From NCBI RefSeq assembly GCF_902506605.1, contig NZ_LR733979.1, forward strand, positions 1,499,712-1,563,711: a stretch of 64,000 bases of DNA. The letters are read 5' to 3'. Under the pieces are notes generated by a model that saw only the letters and a program-made list of their open reading frames with translations, was not told the DNA's origin and made no database searches. The position numbers and the translations under genes are program-made. Numbering within the stretch: position 1 is the first letter of the stretch; each line of letters begins with the position of its first letter. This document shows positions 8,731 through 18,543 of this stretch, one piece after another. Origin of the DNA: Sphingomonas sp. AX6. Its GTDB lineage: Bacteria; Pseudomonadota; Alphaproteobacteria; Sphingomonadales; Sphingomonadaceae.

Positions 8731-8755
8731 GATGGGTTTCGATGCGAAACCCATC
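8731..8755 (+). promoter_or_regulatory. Perfect 11-bp hairpin directly before the maoC-like start
   Basis: GATGGGTTTCG, loop ATG, CGAAACCCATC. The two arms are exact reverse complements. It starts five bases after the phosphodiesterase stop and ends two bases before the next ATG (8758), covering the place where a ribosome site should be. No U-tract follows, so it is not a standard terminator; it could be a translational control or an operator. Confidence 0.7.
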
Positions 8756-8757
8756 TC

Positions 8758-9207
8758 ATGCGATATTTCGAAGACCTGATCGTCGGGGAGAAAGCGAGCT
8801 TCGGCCGCTATGAAGTTACGCGCGAGGAAGTCATGGACTTCGCCCGCAAATACGATCCCCAGCCCTTCCATTTGTCGGACGAGGCTGCGGCCAAGACGCA
8901 TTTCGGGCGGTTGTCGGCCAGCGGCTGGCATACCAGCGCGATGACGATGTCGATGCTGGTCGAACAGTTTCAGGCAAATCCGCAAGCCGGGCTGGGCGCG
9001 GCGGGGATCGACGAATTGCGCTGGCTGAAACCCGTCTATCCTGGCGACACGCTGCGCTGCGAAACCGAATTGCTCGAAAAACGCGAGTCACGCAGCCGCC
9101 CCGAAATGGCCAGCACCAAAAGCCGGATGACGGTGTTCAATCAGGACGATGTGCCGGTCATGACCTTCGTGGCCAATGGCCTGATCGGACGACGGCCGCA
9201 GGGCTGA
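8758..9207 (+). CDS. MaoC family hot-dog hydratase
   Basis: 149 residues with the single hot-dog fold of MaoC/R-specific enoyl-CoA hydratases. The catalytic DPQPFHLSDEAA motif supplies the Asp and His, and SGWHTSAMT and the LRWLKPVYPGDTL hydratase signature are present. Such enzymes hydrate enoyl-CoA or related thioesters; the acyl substrate cannot be told from sequence. The first in-frame ATG is 8758. No Shine-Dalgarno is visible because the preceding bases form a perfect hairpin. Confidence 0.9.
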   Translation: MRYFEDLIVGEKASFGRYEVTREEVMDFARKYDPQPFHLSDEAAAKTHFGRLSASGWHTSAMTMSMLVEQFQANPQAGLGAAGIDELRWLKPVYPGDTLRCETELLEKRESRSRPEMASTKSRMTVFNQDDVPVMTFVANGLIGRRPQG

Positions 9208-9248
9208 TGCCCCACGGCCGCCAGTCGGTCGTTCAAATCATGGTGTCG

Positions 9249-9776
9249 TTACCGCGGACGGCGACGATCCTGGCGATTCTCACGGCGTACTTCGCGGCGG
9301 TCCTGACGCGCATCGCGGCGGAATTCGCGACGATCGGTGCGACGCTCGGCGCGGAATTCGGGACGCGTCACTTCGCCACGACGGAATTCGCGACGATCGC
9401 CGCGGCGGTCCTGGCGAAATTCGCGCGTATCCTGGCGACGTTCGCGCGCGAACTCGTTCCAGTTTTGGCGGATTTCGCGGTTGTTGCCGCGATAGGCGCT
9501 GCGACGGCCTTCCCAATAGCGGCGCTGCGCATTGTTCCAGCGCACCGGACGGCGGTCGCGGCCATAGACGTAATAACCCGTACCCGGATAATAATAGCCG
9601 TTGTTCCAGCCATAATAGGACGACCCGCCATAGCCACCGGCATAATAGGGATCGTCATAATAGCCCGCCGAGCCATAGCCCAGCGATACACCCGAATAGC
9701 CATAGCCATCGGTGCAGGCGGCAAGTCCAAGGGCGGCGGCAACGGCCAGCCCGACGGTGCGGATACGCGGTAACAT
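9249..9776 (-). CDS. Low-complexity Gly/Tyr- and Arg-rich lipoprotein
   Basis: 175 residues. A lipoprotein signal peptide ends in GLAAC (Cys about 21). Residues about 22-75 are Gly/Tyr-rich (repeated GYGS, YYGW, YYPGTGYYV), and residues about 85-175 are almost entirely Arg, Asp, Glu, Gln and Phe in a degenerate repeat of the type RREFRRD/RQDRRE. The tail is strongly basic and would bind nucleic acid, LPS-like or acidic polymers electrostatically, but no function is known. ATG 9776 follows GGGAGAG. A perfect EcfG-type promoter lies upstream at 9864-9889, so it is probably made under general stress. Confidence 0.8.
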   Translation of the reverse strand: MLPRIRTVGLAVAAALGLAACTDGYGYSGVSLGYGSAGYYDDPYYAGGYGGSSYYGWNNGYYYPGTGYYVYGRDRRPVRWNNAQRRYWEGRRSAYRGNNREIRQNWNEFARERRQDTREFRQDRRGDRREFRRGEVTRPEFRAERRTDRREFRRDARQDRREVRRENRQDRRRPR

Positions 9777-9863
9777 GTGGATACTCTCCCAGCGATGAGG
9801 ATTATCCGGTGCATCCAAGCACATGCCTAGTGAACCGGCACTGAACCCTCTCAACCGGGATAT

Positions 9864-9889
9864 AACGTCACGAGACGACGAACGGTTCC
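9864..9889 (-). promoter_or_regulatory. EcfG-type general stress promoter
   Basis: On the minus strand GGAAC (9889-9885), a 17-base spacer, then CGTT (9867-9864). This matches the GGAAC-N16/17-CGTT consensus established for sphingomonad and other alphaproteobacterial EcfG sigma factors. The expected start is about 8 bases further, leaving an untranslated leader of about 80 bases before the Arg-rich lipoprotein ATG at 9776. Confidence 0.75.
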
Positions 9890-9946
9890 GAAACGAGGCT
9901 AGAATGGTGAGACTGTACCGCTTCGCTCGGCACGGATCGCTATCGG

Positions 9947-10492
9947 TCAGTCGCCCTCGAACGATACTAGTGCGTTGACCGCAATCCCTTTGGCCCGCAG
10001 CGCGTCCGCGCCACCCAGATCGGGCAGATCGATGACGAAGCTTGCCTGCGTCACCCGCGCGCCTGCCTTGCGCAACAGCCGTACTGCCGCCCGCGCCGTC
10101 CCGCCGGTTGCGATCAGATCGTCGACCAGCAGCACGCGCGCACCCGGCGCGAAGGCATCGACATGGATCGCGATACGGTCGACGCCATATTCCAGTTCGT
10201 AATCCTCGGCGATGGTCGCCCCCGGTAGCTTGCCGTCCTTGCGGATCAGCAGCACGCCTGCGCCCAGTGCCAGCGCCAATGCGGGCGCAAAGACGAAGCC
10301 GCGCGCCTCGATTCCCGCGACCAGATCGACCGGGCCGTCGATCGTCGCCAGCAACCGCTCGGTGGCCAGCGCCAATCCTTGCGGATCGAGCAGCAATGTC
10401 GTGATGTCGCGGAACTGGATGCCCGGCTTCGGGTGATCCGGGATGGTGCGGATCAGCCGACGGAGGTCCGCATTCCGGTCTCCGTCGGCCAT
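9947..10492 (-). CDS. apt: Adenine phosphoribosyltransferase
   Basis: 181 residues. Converts adenine and PRPP to AMP in purine salvage. The PRPP-binding motif VLLVDDLIATGGTARA and the GIEARGFVFAPALA and ELEYG blocks are typical. The ATG at 10492 lies seven bases after the petC stop, so apt is the last gene of the cytochrome bc1 operon, an arrangement common in alphaproteobacteria. A longer frame (to 10543) would overlap petC. Confidence 0.95.
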   Translation of the reverse strand: MADGDRNADLRRLIRTIPDHPKPGIQFRDITTLLLDPQGLALATERLLATIDGPVDLVAGIEARGFVFAPALALALGAGVLLIRKDGKLPGATIAEDYELEYGVDRIAIHVDAFAPGARVLLVDDLIATGGTARAAVRLLRKAGARVTQASFVIDLPDLGGADALRAKGIAVNALVSFEGD

Positions 10493-10499
10493 ATCGTGA

Positions 10500-11366
10500 T
10501 TACTGCTGATATTTGATGTCGCGCCAGATGCTCTTGTAAGCACCCCAGGTCAGCGCGATGAAGATGATCAGGAAGCCGATGACCGCCAGGCCCGCCTGCT
10601 TGCGCGCCTGAAGCTTGGGCTCGGCGGTCCAGGTCAGGAACGCGGTCACGTCCTTCGACATCTGGTCCACGGTCGCCGTCGTGCCGTCGGCATAGGTCAC
10701 CTGACCATCGGCGGTCAGCGGCGGCGCCATCGCCAGGTTCACGGTCGGGAAGTACGGGTTGTAGTACAACCCTTCCGGCGTCGCGAATTCGGGATGGTCC
10801 GCCAATGCCGCCGGATCGGGCTGCTGCCCGTAACCGGTCAGCAATGAATAGACATAAGCCGGGCCGTTCTCACGCGCCTTGGTGATCAGCGAAAGGTCGG
10901 GTGGAACCGCGTTGTTGTTGGCAGCACGCGCGGCGACGTCGTTGGCGAACGGCTTGGGGAAGCGATCGGCGGCCAAGTTGGGCCGCGTCGCTGCTTCGCC
11001 GGTTTCCGGGTTGATCGACGGTGTCTCGATTGCCCATTGCGCGGCGATCGCCTTCACTTCGGCGTCACTATAGCCAAGTGCGGTCAGGTCGCGGAACGCG
11101 ACATATTTCAGCGAGTGGCAGGCTGCGCACACTTCCTTGTACACTTGAAGCCCGCGCTGCAACTGCGCGTTGTCGAACCTGCCAAGCGGCCCGTCCGAAG
11201 GCAGATGCGCCTCGCGCGCTTCCTTGTGCAGCGCATATTCCGCCGACTTCTCCGCCGCTTCCGACCCCAATGTGTCGATGAAGCTGAACAACAGAACGAA
11301 TGCAAAGCCGAGTCCGATCAGGACTGCGAAGCCCTTCACGCCGAGAAAGTTCAAAATCCCACGCAT
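10500..11366 (-). CDS. petC: Cytochrome c1
   Basis: Heme c subunit of the ubiquinol-cytochrome c reductase (complex III), 288 residues. The N-terminal hydrophobic segment (about 10-30) targets it to the membrane. The heme motif is Cys80-x-x-Cys83-His84 (CAACHS), with an axial Met in the NLAMAPPLT region near 210. A C-terminal anchor (AGLAVIGFLIIFIALTWGAY) fixes it in the inner membrane with the heme in the periplasm. Third gene of petABC. Confidence 0.97.
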   Translation of the reverse strand: MRGILNFLGVKGFAVLIGLGFAFVLLFSFIDTLGSEAAEKSAEYALHKEAREAHLPSDGPLGRFDNAQLQRGLQVYKEVCAACHSLKYVAFRDLTALGYSDAEVKAIAAQWAIETPSINPETGEAATRPNLAADRFPKPFANDVAARAANNNAVPPDLSLITKARENGPAYVYSLLTGYGQQPDPAALADHPEFATPEGLYYNPYFPTVNLAMAPPLTADGQVTYADGTTATVDQMSKDVTAFLTWTAEPKLQARKQAGLAVIGFLIIFIALTWGAYKSIWRDIKYQQ

Positions 11367-11382
11367 GGTTCTATCTCGTCCC

Positions 11383-12678
11383 TTACTCGGCAGGCTGTGC
11401 GACGGCGCTATGCGTCGGGCTGGTTCCGCCCTTGCCCTTCAACACCGCTTCGGTGATCGAATTGGGCAACGGCAGCGGCTTTTCCATCGAAGAGATGAGG
11501 GGAAGCACGACCAGGAAGTGGAGGAAGTAATATGCCGTCGCGATCTGCGTCAGGCCGATCACCAGCGGCGTCGGGTTCGCGCCGCCCAGATAGCCAAGCA
11601 GCAGCACGTCGAGCACCAGCACGATCAGGAACCAGCGATAGGTCGGGCGGTAATTTGCCGACCGCACCGGCGACTTGTCGAGCCACGGCAGGAAGAACAG
11701 CAGCAGGATCGACCCGAACATCGCGATCACGCCCCACAGCTTGGCGGGCATGATGAAGTCGATCGTGAACGCCTTCAGGATCGCGTAGAAGGGCAGGAAA
11801 TACCATTCGGGCACGATGTGCGATGGCGTCGAAAGCGGGTTCGCCTCGATATAATTGTCCGGGTGCCCCAGCAAGTTCGGCGCGAAGAATACCAGCGCGG
11901 CAAAGATCAGAAAGAACACGCCCACGCCCACGCCGTCCTTGGCGGTGTAATAGGGGTGGAACGGCACCGTATCCTGCTTGCCCTTCACCTCGACACCCGT
12001 CGGGTTGTTCGACCCCGGAATGTGCAGCGCCCAGATGTGGAGGATGATAACGCCCGCGATCACGAACGGCAGCAGATAATGGAGCGAGAAGAAGCGATTG
12101 AGCGCGGCATTGTCGGGGACGTACCCACCCAGCAGCCACACGCGCAGCGTTTCGCCGACGCCCGGGATCGCCGAGAAGAAGCCGGTGATGACCTGCGCAC
12201 CCCAGAAGCTCATCTGACCCCAGGGCAGCACGTACCCCATGAACGCGGTTGCCATCATCAACAGGAAGATGACGACGCCCAGCAGCCACACCATCTCTCG
12301 CGGGGCCTTGTACGAACCGTAATAAAGCCCGCGGCCGATATGGATGTAGACGACGATGAAGAACATCGACGCCCCGTTGGCGTGCGCGTACCGCAGCAGC
12401 CAGCCTGCGGGGACATCGCGCATGATGCGCTCAACCGAATAGAAGGCGACGCCCGCTTCGGCAGCGTAATGCATGGCGAGGACGATGCCGGTAACGATCT
12501 GAATCGCCAGCGCTGCCCCTGCGAGCACGCCGAAATTCCAGAAATAGTTGAGGTTGCGCGGCACCGGATAGCCCGCGCCGACTGCATTATAGACGAACCG
12601 CGGCAAGGGCAGCCGGCTGTCCATCCACTGCATGAACGGGTTTTTTGGCTGATATTGCTCTGCCCAGGGAAAGCTCAT
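11383..12678 (-). CDS. petB: Cytochrome b of the bc1 complex
   Basis: 431 residues, eight membrane helices. Full-length cytochrome b (not split as in chloroplast b6/subunit IV). The heme-ligand His pairs lie in [22 protein letters not shown] and [18 protein letters not shown], and the Qo signature [12 protein letters not shown] is intact. A short Gly/Thr/Ser tail ends the protein. It sits five bases after petA and 16 before petC. Confidence 0.97.
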   Translation of the reverse strand: MSFPWAEQYQPKNPFMQWMDSRLPLPRFVYNAVGAGYPVPRNLNYFWNFGVLAGAALAIQIVTGIVLAMHYAAEAGVAFYSVERIMRDVPAGWLLRYAHANGASMFFIVVYIHIGRGLYYGSYKAPREMVWLLGVVIFLLMMATAFMGYVLPWGQMSFWGAQVITGFFSAIPGVGETLRVWLLGGYVPDNAALNRFFSLHYLLPFVIAGVIILHIWALHIPGSNNPTGVEVKGKQDTVPFHPYYTAKDGVGVGVFFLIFAALVFFAPNLLGHPDNYIEANPLSTPSHIVPEWYFLPFYAILKAFTIDFIMPAKLWGVIAMFGSILLLFFLPWLDKSPVRSANYRPTYRWFLIVLVLDVLLLGYLGGANPTPLVIGLTQIATAYYFLHFLVVLPLISSMEKPLPLPNSITEAVLKGKGGTSPTHSAVAQPAE

Positions 12679-12683
12679 GGTAC

Positions 12684-13274
12684 TTAGACCTCACCGACCA
12701 GGATCGTCGTGTCCGACGTGAATTCATAAGGTGGCACGACCAGATTGGTCGGTGCCGGCCCCGAACGGATGCGGCCCGCCGTATCATAGGCGGATGCGTG
12801 GCAGGGGCAGAAATAACCGCCGAACGGCCCCTTATTCTCACCCTCGCCCGCGCCCAGCGGCACGCAACCCAGATGGGTACACACGCCCAGCGTGATCAGC
12901 CATTCGGCCTTGCCCGCCTTGGTGCGATCGGCCAGCGACTGCGGATCGCGCAGATCGGCGAGCGACACCGCGTCGGCCGCAGCGATTTCGGCGGGCGTCA
13001 GGTGGCGGATGAACAAAGGCTGTTTGCGAAAGGTCGATTTGACCGACTGGCCAGGCTCGATACCGGTGATGTCCAATTCGGTGGTGGACAGCGCCAGCGT
13101 ATCGGCGGCGGGGCTCATCGAATTGATCAGCGGCAGGACGATGACCGCAGCGCCGACGCCCGCGAACGATACCGCGCCGATCGACATATAGTCGCGGCGG
13201 CGGGGATTCTGGAGCGTATCGCCATCATGAGCGAGCGATTCGCCCGTTGCGACAGGTTGGTCAGCCGTTGCCAT
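12684..13274 (-). CDS. petA: Rieske iron-sulfur subunit of the bc1 complex
   Basis: 196 residues. A twin-Arg-like RRRDYM stretch (about 26-30) and one membrane helix (about 33-52) anchor the protein; many Rieske proteins use the Tat route and the tat genes are also in this window. The 2Fe-2S ligands are Cys132, His134, Cys137 (CTHLGC) and Cys156, Cys158, His159 (CPCH). ATG 13274 is preferred over the TTG immediately before it. First gene of petABC-apt. Confidence 0.96.
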   Translation of the reverse strand: MATADQPVATGESLAHDGDTLQNPRRRDYMSIGAVSFAGVGAAVIVLPLINSMSPAADTLALSTTELDITGIEPGQSVKSTFRKQPLFIRHLTPAEIAAADAVSLADLRDPQSLADRTKAGKAEWLITLGVCTHLGCVPLGAGEGENKGPFGGYFCPCHASAYDTAGRIRSGPAPTNLVVPPYEFTSDTTILVGEV

Positions 13275-13464
13275 CAATCAGCCCTTGCACTTCGTTTTCA
13301 TCCAGCGCGGGGGCGAAAATCCGGATTCCCGCGCGACGAACGCCACGCGAAGCCCCCCGGTGCCCCCGGTGGCTTGGGGCGCTGATAGACGGGGATGCGC
13401 CGTTTTGCCAACACCCTTTTGCCGCGCTTGTGACGGACACGTGACGGGGGATATGTCGGGCACC

Positions 13465-13914
13465 ATGCGGATCGCCCTTTATCAACCCGACATCGCCGGG
13501 AATGTCGGCACCATCCTGCGGCTGTGCGCCTGTATGGGCGTGCCGCTCGACCTGATCGAACCGATGGGATTCCCGTGGGGCGCAAGCGCGATGAAACGCG
13601 CCGGCATGGACTATGGCGATGCCGCTCATGTCACCCGCCACGCTGATTGGGACGCTTTTTTGGAGCAAGTCGAAGGACGTATCGTGCTGGCGACGACGAA
13701 GGGTGCGGAGCGGCTCGACGCGATGCGGTTTCGGCGCAATGACGTCCTGCTGTTCGGTTCGGAAGGCGCAGGCGTTCCCGACGATGTGCACACCCGCGCC
13801 GATTGCCGTGTGCGGATACCGATGCGCGCCGGCTTTCGCTCGCTCAACATCGCGGTCAGTGCGGGCATCATCTTGGGCGAAGCAGTGCGTCAGACCGAGA
13901 GGTGGCCCGCCTGA
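13465..13914 (+). CDS. trmL: tRNA (cytidine(34)-2'-O)-methyltransferase
   Basis: 149 residues of the SPOUT superfamily. Methylates the wobble ribose of tRNA-Leu isoacceptors. MRIALYQPDIAGNVGTILR is the TrmL N-terminus, and the knot region carries LLFGSEGAGVP, IPM and SLNIAVSAGIILGEA. The start could also be ATG 13453 (four residues longer). The longer open frame back to 13285 has no coding character. It converges on bioA. Confidence 0.93.
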   Translation: MRIALYQPDIAGNVGTILRLCACMGVPLDLIEPMGFPWGASAMKRAGMDYGDAAHVTRHADWDAFLEQVEGRIVLATTKGAERLDAMRFRRNDVLLFGSEGAGVPDDVHTRADCRVRIPMRAGFRSLNIAVSAGIILGEAVRQTERWPA

Positions 13915-13925
13915 TCGGCAATCGG

Positions 13926-15173
13926 TCAGGCCGAAGCCTCGTCGAGAAAGTGCTCGACCATGGCGTACACCGCGTCCAGATCGGCTTCGTCGATGCAATA
14001 GGGCGGCATGACGTACACGGTGTCGCCCAGCGGACGCAGCAGCACGTTATTTTCACGGGCATAGCGGGTGAGCAGCGGCGCAATGTCGGCGAGATAGCCT
14101 TCGCCGCCGCCGATTTCGAAGGCGGCGATCGTACCCGCCCGCCGCGCACCGGTGACGCTGGGATGCGCGGCGATCCGCGCCAACCGATCGGCCTGACGCG
14201 TCGCTAGCAAATCGATGCGGGCGATCACCGGCTCATCGCGCCAGATCGCAAGATTTGCATTTGCGGCGGCGCACGCGATCGGATTGGCGGTATAGCTGGA
14301 CGAGTGGAAAAACATCCGCGCGCGATCGGTGGCGTAATGTGCATCGAATATTTCTGGGGTCGCCATCGTCACCGCCAGCGGCACCGCACCCCCGGTCAGT
14401 CCTTTCGACAGGCACAGCAGATCGGGCACCACCCTTGCCTGCTTGCACGCCAGCAACGTGCCGGTGCGACCCCAACCCGTCATCACTTCATCCGCGATGA
14501 ACAACACCCCGTAACGTGCACAAATCGCGCGCATTTCAGTCAGAATTTCGGGGGCGTAGAATTTCATGCCGCCCGCGCCCAGCACCAGCGGCTCGACGAT
14601 CAGCGCGGCTGCTCCGGCGCGCGCCTGGGCTTCAAGCGCGTCGAGCGTGGGTTGCGCATCGGCGCCGGGAAACGGGATGGTCCCCACATCGAACAGCAAC
14701 GGCGTGTAACTGCGCGTAAACACGCCGCGCGCGCCCACCGACATCGCGCCGATCGTGTCGCCGTGATAGCTGTGCTCCATCACCAGAATACGGTCGTGCG
14801 GCTCGCCGCGATTGGCCCAATAGCCGAGCGCCATTTTCAGCGCGACTTCGACGCTGGTCGACCCTGAATCGGAATAAAACACATGCGCGAGCGGCGCGGG
14901 CATCAAATCGACCAGCGCCTGCGCCAATGTCTCGGCGGGCTCATGTGTCCACCCGGCAAAAATAATCTGGTCCAGCCGCTGCGCCTGGTCGGCAATCGCC
15001 GCCGCGATCCGCGGATGATTGTGGCCGTGCGTCGTCACCCACCAGGACGAGATCGCATCGACGATGCGTGCGCCGTCGGCGGTGTGGATCGCCGCGCCGT
15101 CAGCATGGGTGACAAGCGGTATGGCCTCGCCCAGTCCGTGCTGGGTAAAGGGATGCCAGACCGGCGAGGTCAT
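13926..15173 (-). CDS. bioA: Adenosylmethionine-8-amino-7-oxononanoate aminotransferase
   Basis: PLP-dependent class III aminotransferase, 415 residues. Makes 7,8-diaminopelargonate (DAPA) from KAPA in biotin synthesis. WHPFTQHG at the N-terminus, the [13 protein letters not shown] block, [14 protein letters not shown] and the PLP lysine in [11 protein letters not shown] are all diagnostic. The start overlaps the bioD stop by four bases. Last gene of the bioF-bioD-bioA operon. Confidence 0.96.
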   Translation of the reverse strand: MTSPVWHPFTQHGLGEAIPLVTHADGAAIHTADGARIVDAISSWWVTTHGHNHPRIAAAIADQAQRLDQIIFAGWTHEPAETLAQALVDLMPAPLAHVFYSDSGSTSVEVALKMALGYWANRGEPHDRILVMEHSYHGDTIGAMSVGARGVFTRSYTPLLFDVGTIPFPGADAQPTLDALEAQARAGAAALIVEPLVLGAGGMKFYAPEILTEMRAICARYGVLFIADEVMTGWGRTGTLLACKQARVVPDLLCLSKGLTGGAVPLAVTMATPEIFDAHYATDRARMFFHSSSYTANPIACAAANANLAIWRDEPVIARIDLLATRQADRLARIAAHPSVTGARRAGTIAAFEIGGGEGYLADIAPLLTRYARENNVLLRPLGDTVYVMPPYCIDEADLDAVYAMVEHFLDEASA

Positions 15174-15799
15174 GGTGCGAAGTCCGCCAGGGAGAAATTC
15201 GCGGCAAAGGCGTCCGCCAGCGTCCCGCGATCAAGCGGGTCGAGATAGGGAAGCCGTCCGAGGCGCTTCACGCCGCCCATTGCGATAATCGTCGCCTCGC
15301 TATCGGGCACGGCATCGCCGACGAACGCGACCCCCAAAATAGCAATGCCGCGCGACCGCAGCGCTTCGATCGACAACAGGCTGTGGTTGATCGTGCCGAG
15401 CGCCGTGCGCGCAACAAGCACCACCGGAAGCCGCCAGCGCGCGAACAGATCGGCATAGAGCAGCTCGCGCGTCACCGGCACCAACATACCCCCTGCCCCC
15501 TCGATCACCAATGGCCCCTCCACCTGCGGCGGGATCAGGCGGTCCGGGTCGATCGTGACGCCATCGATTTCGGCGGCGCGGTGCGGCGAACACGGAGTGG
15601 TCAGGCGGTAGGCTTCGGGCAGGATATGGGCGGCCGTCAGCCCGGAGAACGCCGCCACATTCGCGCTGTCGCTGCCATCGTCCAGGCCCGCCTGTACCGG
15701 CTTCCAGTAATGGCCATCGAGCGCACCCACTAATGCGGCAGCGAAGACGGTCTTGCCGACATCGGTGTCGGTTCCGGTGACGACGATGGTGCGGTTCAT
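15170..15799 (-). CDS. bioD: Dethiobiotin synthetase
   Basis: 209 residues. ATP-dependent ring closure of DAPA with CO2 to dethiobiotin. The modified P-loop GTDTDVGKT is at about 8-16, KPVQAG at about 36, and [10 protein letters not shown] near 110. The ATG overlaps the bioF stop (ATGA), and the stop overlaps the bioA start, so the three genes are tightly coupled. bioB and an early-pathway gene (bioC/bioH or bioZ) are not next to it. Confidence 0.95.
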   Translation of the reverse strand: MNRTIVVTGTDTDVGKTVFAAALVGALDGHYWKPVQAGLDDGSDSANVAAFSGLTAAHILPEAYRLTTPCSPHRAAEIDGVTIDPDRLIPPQVEGPLVIEGAGGMLVPVTRELLYADLFARWRLPVVLVARTALGTINHSLLSIEALRSRGIAILGVAFVGDAVPDSEATIIAMGGVKRLGRLPYLDPLDRGTLADAFAANFSLADFAP

Positions 15800-16908
15800 G
15801 CCAGTGCCTCTGCCAATGCTTCGATATCGTCCGGTGTCGTGTTGAGCGTGATCGACAGCCGCAACCGCGCGGTGCCGGTGGGGATTGCTGGCGGGCGGAT
15901 TCCACGAACGTCGAAGCCTGCCGATTGAAGCGACGCGGCGCGGGCCATCGTCGGTGCGTCTTCGCCAATGATGACCGGCATGATCTGCGAACCAGTATCG
16001 CTTGCCCCGCGCGGTACGAGCAGCCGATGCGCAAGGTCGATGCGCGCATGGAGTTCGGCCCGGCGCTCGGGCTCGCCCGCAACGATACGCAATGCGGCAC
16101 GCACAGCACTTGCCATCAGCGGCGAGGGTGCGGTCGAAAAGATGAAACTGCGCGCCCGGTTGACGAGGAAATCGACGAAGATCCGCGGCGCCACCACCAG
16201 CGCCCCTTCGCATCCCAGCGCCTTGCCGCAGGTATGCAGCGTGATCAGTTTGTCGCGGCGTTCAAGATCGGCGCACAAACCGCGGCCGTCCCGCCCGAAT
16301 ACCCCGGTCGCGTGAGCTTCGTCGACGATCAGCACGGCATTAGCGGCATCGGCAAGTTGCGCGAGATCGTTCAGCGGCGCGCGGTCGCCGTCCATGCTGT
16401 AAAGACTTTCGACCACCAGCCAGACGCGCCCGCGCCCGCCGGACGTGCGCCATTGGCCGATCGCGTCCGCGAAAGCCGCGACGTCGTTGTGCGCGGCCGC
16501 GACACAATCGGCGCGGCCAGCCCGCATGCCCTCATGCGCGCTGGCGTGGATCAGGGCGTCGTGCACGACCAAATCGCCGCGCTGGGGCAGCGTCGCCAAC
16601 AACGCCGCATTCGCTGCATAGCCGGTGGAGAAGAACAGGCTGGCCTCTGCGCCGAAGAACGTCGCTGCCTCGGCCTCAAGTGCCTCGTGCTCGGCGTGGT
16701 TGCCGCGCAGCAATCGCGATCCGCCGGATCCGACCGGCACACCCCGCTCCAAAGCGTCACGAACGGCAGAGCGTAACGCTTGCGATCCGCCGAGCCCAAG
16801 ATAGTCGTTGGACGAAAAGTCTCGCCCGGTGCGCGGCGAAAGTGTGCGCAACCGATCGCGTCGGCCCAGCTGTTCCAGATCGCGCAAATGGTCGGGAAAT
16901 ACCGTCAT
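15796..16908 (-). CDS. bioF: 8-amino-7-oxononanoate synthase
   Basis: 370 residues, alpha-oxoamine synthase family (the same fold as Spt at 39264). Condenses pimeloyl thioester with alanine to [26 protein letters not shown], the [11 protein letters not shown] Asp/His pair and the PLP lysine in [12 protein letters not shown] are conserved. First gene of bioFDA. The family also contains KBL and Spt, but the neighbours settle the assignment. Confidence 0.95.
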   Translation of the reverse strand: MTVFPDHLRDLEQLGRRDRLRTLSPRTGRDFSSNDYLGLGGSQALRSAVRDALERGVPVGSGGSRLLRGNHAEHEALEAEAATFFGAEASLFFSTGYAANAALLATLPQRGDLVVHDALIHASAHEGMRAGRADCVAAAHNDVAAFADAIGQWRTSGGRGRVWLVVESLYSMDGDRAPLNDLAQLADAANAVLIVDEAHATGVFGRDGRGLCADLERRDKLITLHTCGKALGCEGALVVAPRIFVDFLVNRARSFIFSTAPSPLMASAVRAALRIVAGEPERRAELHARIDLAHRLLVPRGASDTGSQIMPVIIGEDAPTMARAASLQSAGFDVRGIRPPAIPTGTARLRLSITLNTTPDDIEALAEALA

Positions 16909-16963
16909 CCGCGCGGCCTTACGGTGTCATGCGCGAACCGGCAACGTGGCCGACCGGTCGAGC

Positions 16964-17425
16964 CTAGTTTCGCTTTTCCGGTGGGACGAATGGGACCAGC
17001 AGCGGCATCACCGAGACGCCGTCCTCCACCAATTCGCGCGCTTCCTGGGGGGTGGCCTGCCCGTGGATCAATGCGCTGGCTTCGTCTCCGTCGTGCATCG
17101 CGCGGGCGCGGGTTGCAAAGCTGCCCCCGACCCATTCGGATTTCTCCAACGTCGCGGCCTGCGCTTCGGCGATCTTGGCAAGCACGGCCTTGACCAGCTC
17201 GGGCGTCGGCTCGGCCGCGCCCGGCTTTTGCGACGTGGCCAGCTCGGGCCGCCGATTGCCCTTGGCTGCGACATTGGGGGCCATCACCGCCTTTTCCACG
17301 CCGGCATCGCCGCAGATCGGACAAGCAAGCAACCCACCAGCACGCTGGCTTTCATAGGCTGCACTCGACCCGAACCACGCCTCGAATATATGGCCGCCAC
17401 TACACCGCAGATCGAATACGATCAC
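16964..17425 (-). CDS. DUF1178 family protein
   Basis: 153 residues. The N-terminus IVFDLRCSGGHIFEAWF with Cys and CPICG further on suggests a small zinc-binding head, followed by a helical region, as in DUF1178 proteins. The function is unknown. GTG 17425 is chosen because VIVFDLRC is the family start and its GTGA overlaps the stop of the upstream nitrilase gene. It ends the grxC-nitrilase-DUF1178 run. Confidence 0.88.
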   Translation of the reverse strand: MIVFDLRCSGGHIFEAWFGSSAAYESQRAGGLLACPICGDAGVEKAVMAPNVAAKGNRRPELATSQKPGAAEPTPELVKAVLAKIAEAQAATLEKSEWVGGSFATRARAMHDGDEASALIHGQATPQEARELVEDGVSVMPLLVPFVPPEKRN

Positions 17426-18249
17426 CGCACCACCTCTGCCGCCGGGATGGTGCGACGGTGGTCGATTACGGGGATGCGCGCACGGATATCGCCAACCGCT
17501 TCGACGTCGATGTCCGCGAAGCCGAGCCCTGCGTCCGTTCCCATATCGAGCAGCATGTCGCCCCACGGGCCGATCGCCACCGAATGGCCGTGGGTGTTGC
17601 GCCCGTCGTCATGCTCGCCGCTTTGCGCCGCCGCGACGACGAACGCGGCATTCTCGATCGCCCGCGCGCTCAGCAGCGTCGCCCAATGCGCTTCGCCGGT
17701 AGGCCGCGTAAAGGCGGCGGGCACCGCGATCACGGTCGCGCCCGCCGCGCTCAACGCCTGGTACAGCGCGGGAAAGCGGATGTCGTAACAGATGCTCAGC
17801 CCCAGCATCCCGACCGGCGTTTCGACGACGACGCTACGCGACCCGGGCGAATAGGCCGCCGACTCGCGCCACTCCTCTCCGGTCGATAGCGACACGTCGA
17901 ACATATGCATCTTGTCGTACCGCGCAGCGATCTCGCCCGCATCGTCGATCACGAAGCCGCGATTGGCGAGCCGCTCGCCTGCGCCGCGTACCGCCAGCGA
18001 TCCCACATGCACCCACAGACCCGCATCGCGCGCGGCGGCGCGGACCGCAGCCAGCACGGGGTCGTCATGCTCGTCGACGATATGCGCAGCCGCCCGTGCG
18101 CGATCACGGTCGAGCAAGCCAGACATTTCGGGCGTGAACAGCATCGCCGCCCTGCCCGCCTTGGCCGCATGGATGGCCTCGACCAGCGTCGCGGCATTGG
18201 CGGCGGGATCGATGCCGCTCGTCATCTGAAGGAGTGCGATTCGGGTCAT
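17422..18249 (-). CDS. Carbon-nitrogen hydrolase (nitrilase superfamily)
   Basis: 275 residues with the catalytic triad Glu41 (LFTPEMSG), Lys113 (YDKMHMFDV) and Cys154 (LSICYDIRFP). The sequence is closest in style to the Nit1/Nit2 omega-amidase or deaminated-glutathione amidase branch; association with grxC, seven bases upstream, supports a thiol or repair role, but the substrate is inferred only from family resemblance. Confidence 0.9.
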   Translation of the reverse strand: MTRIALLQMTSGIDPAANAATLVEAIHAAKAGRAAMLFTPEMSGLLDRDRARAAAHIVDEHDDPVLAAVRAAARDAGLWVHVGSLAVRGAGERLANRGFVIDDAGEIAARYDKMHMFDVSLSTGEEWRESAAYSPGSRSVVVETPVGMLGLSICYDIRFPALYQALSAAGATVIAVPAAFTRPTGEAHWATLLSARAIENAAFVVAAAQSGEHDDGRNTHGHSVAIGPWGDMLLDMGTDAGLGFADIDVEAVGDIRARIPVIDHRRTIPAAEVVR

Positions 18250-18256
18250 GGGCGGG

Positions 18257-18511
18257 TCACCCGATCAACGGGTCGAGCCTCCCGTCGCGTTCCAGCGCGG
18301 CCAGATCGTCCGAACCGCCGATATGACGGTCGTCGATGAAAATCTGGGGCACGGTGCTGCGGCCGCTCGCGCGCTGGATCATCTCCTGCCGCTTTGGCCC
18401 GCCCATGGTGATATCGTGTTCGTCGAACGCTGCGCCCTTTTCATCCAACAGCCGCTTGGCGCGGGTGCAATAGGGGCAGAACGCCTTGGTGTAGATTTCG
18501 ATTTTAGCCAT
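18257..18511 (-). CDS. grxC: Glutaredoxin 3
   Basis: 84 residues. Dithiol glutaredoxin: active site Cys12-Pro-Tyr-Cys15, TVPQIFI cis-Pro loop and the GGSDDL glutathione-binding turn. It reduces protein disulfides with glutathione. The start ATG 18511 gives the usual length. First gene of a short minus-strand operon with a nitrilase and DUF1178. Confidence 0.95.
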   Translation of the reverse strand: MAKIEIYTKAFCPYCTRAKRLLDEKGAAFDEHDITMGGPKRQEMIQRASGRSTVPQIFIDDRHIGGSDDLAALERDGRLDPLIG

Positions 18512-18543
18512 TTTCCCGACGTGGGGATGCGAAGGGGGCTTTG

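Noticed and set aside
9207-9773. A 188-residue Ala/Ile/Thr-rich plus-strand frame.
   Set aside because: It is the mirror of the Arg-rich repeat lipoprotein; its composition follows from the repeats of the minus-strand gene, which has a signal peptide, ribosome site and promoter.
11170-12687. A 505-residue plus-strand frame.
   Set aside because: It lies opposite petB/petC, is rich in His/Arg/Gln, and has no domain. It is a shadow of the real genes on the minus strand.
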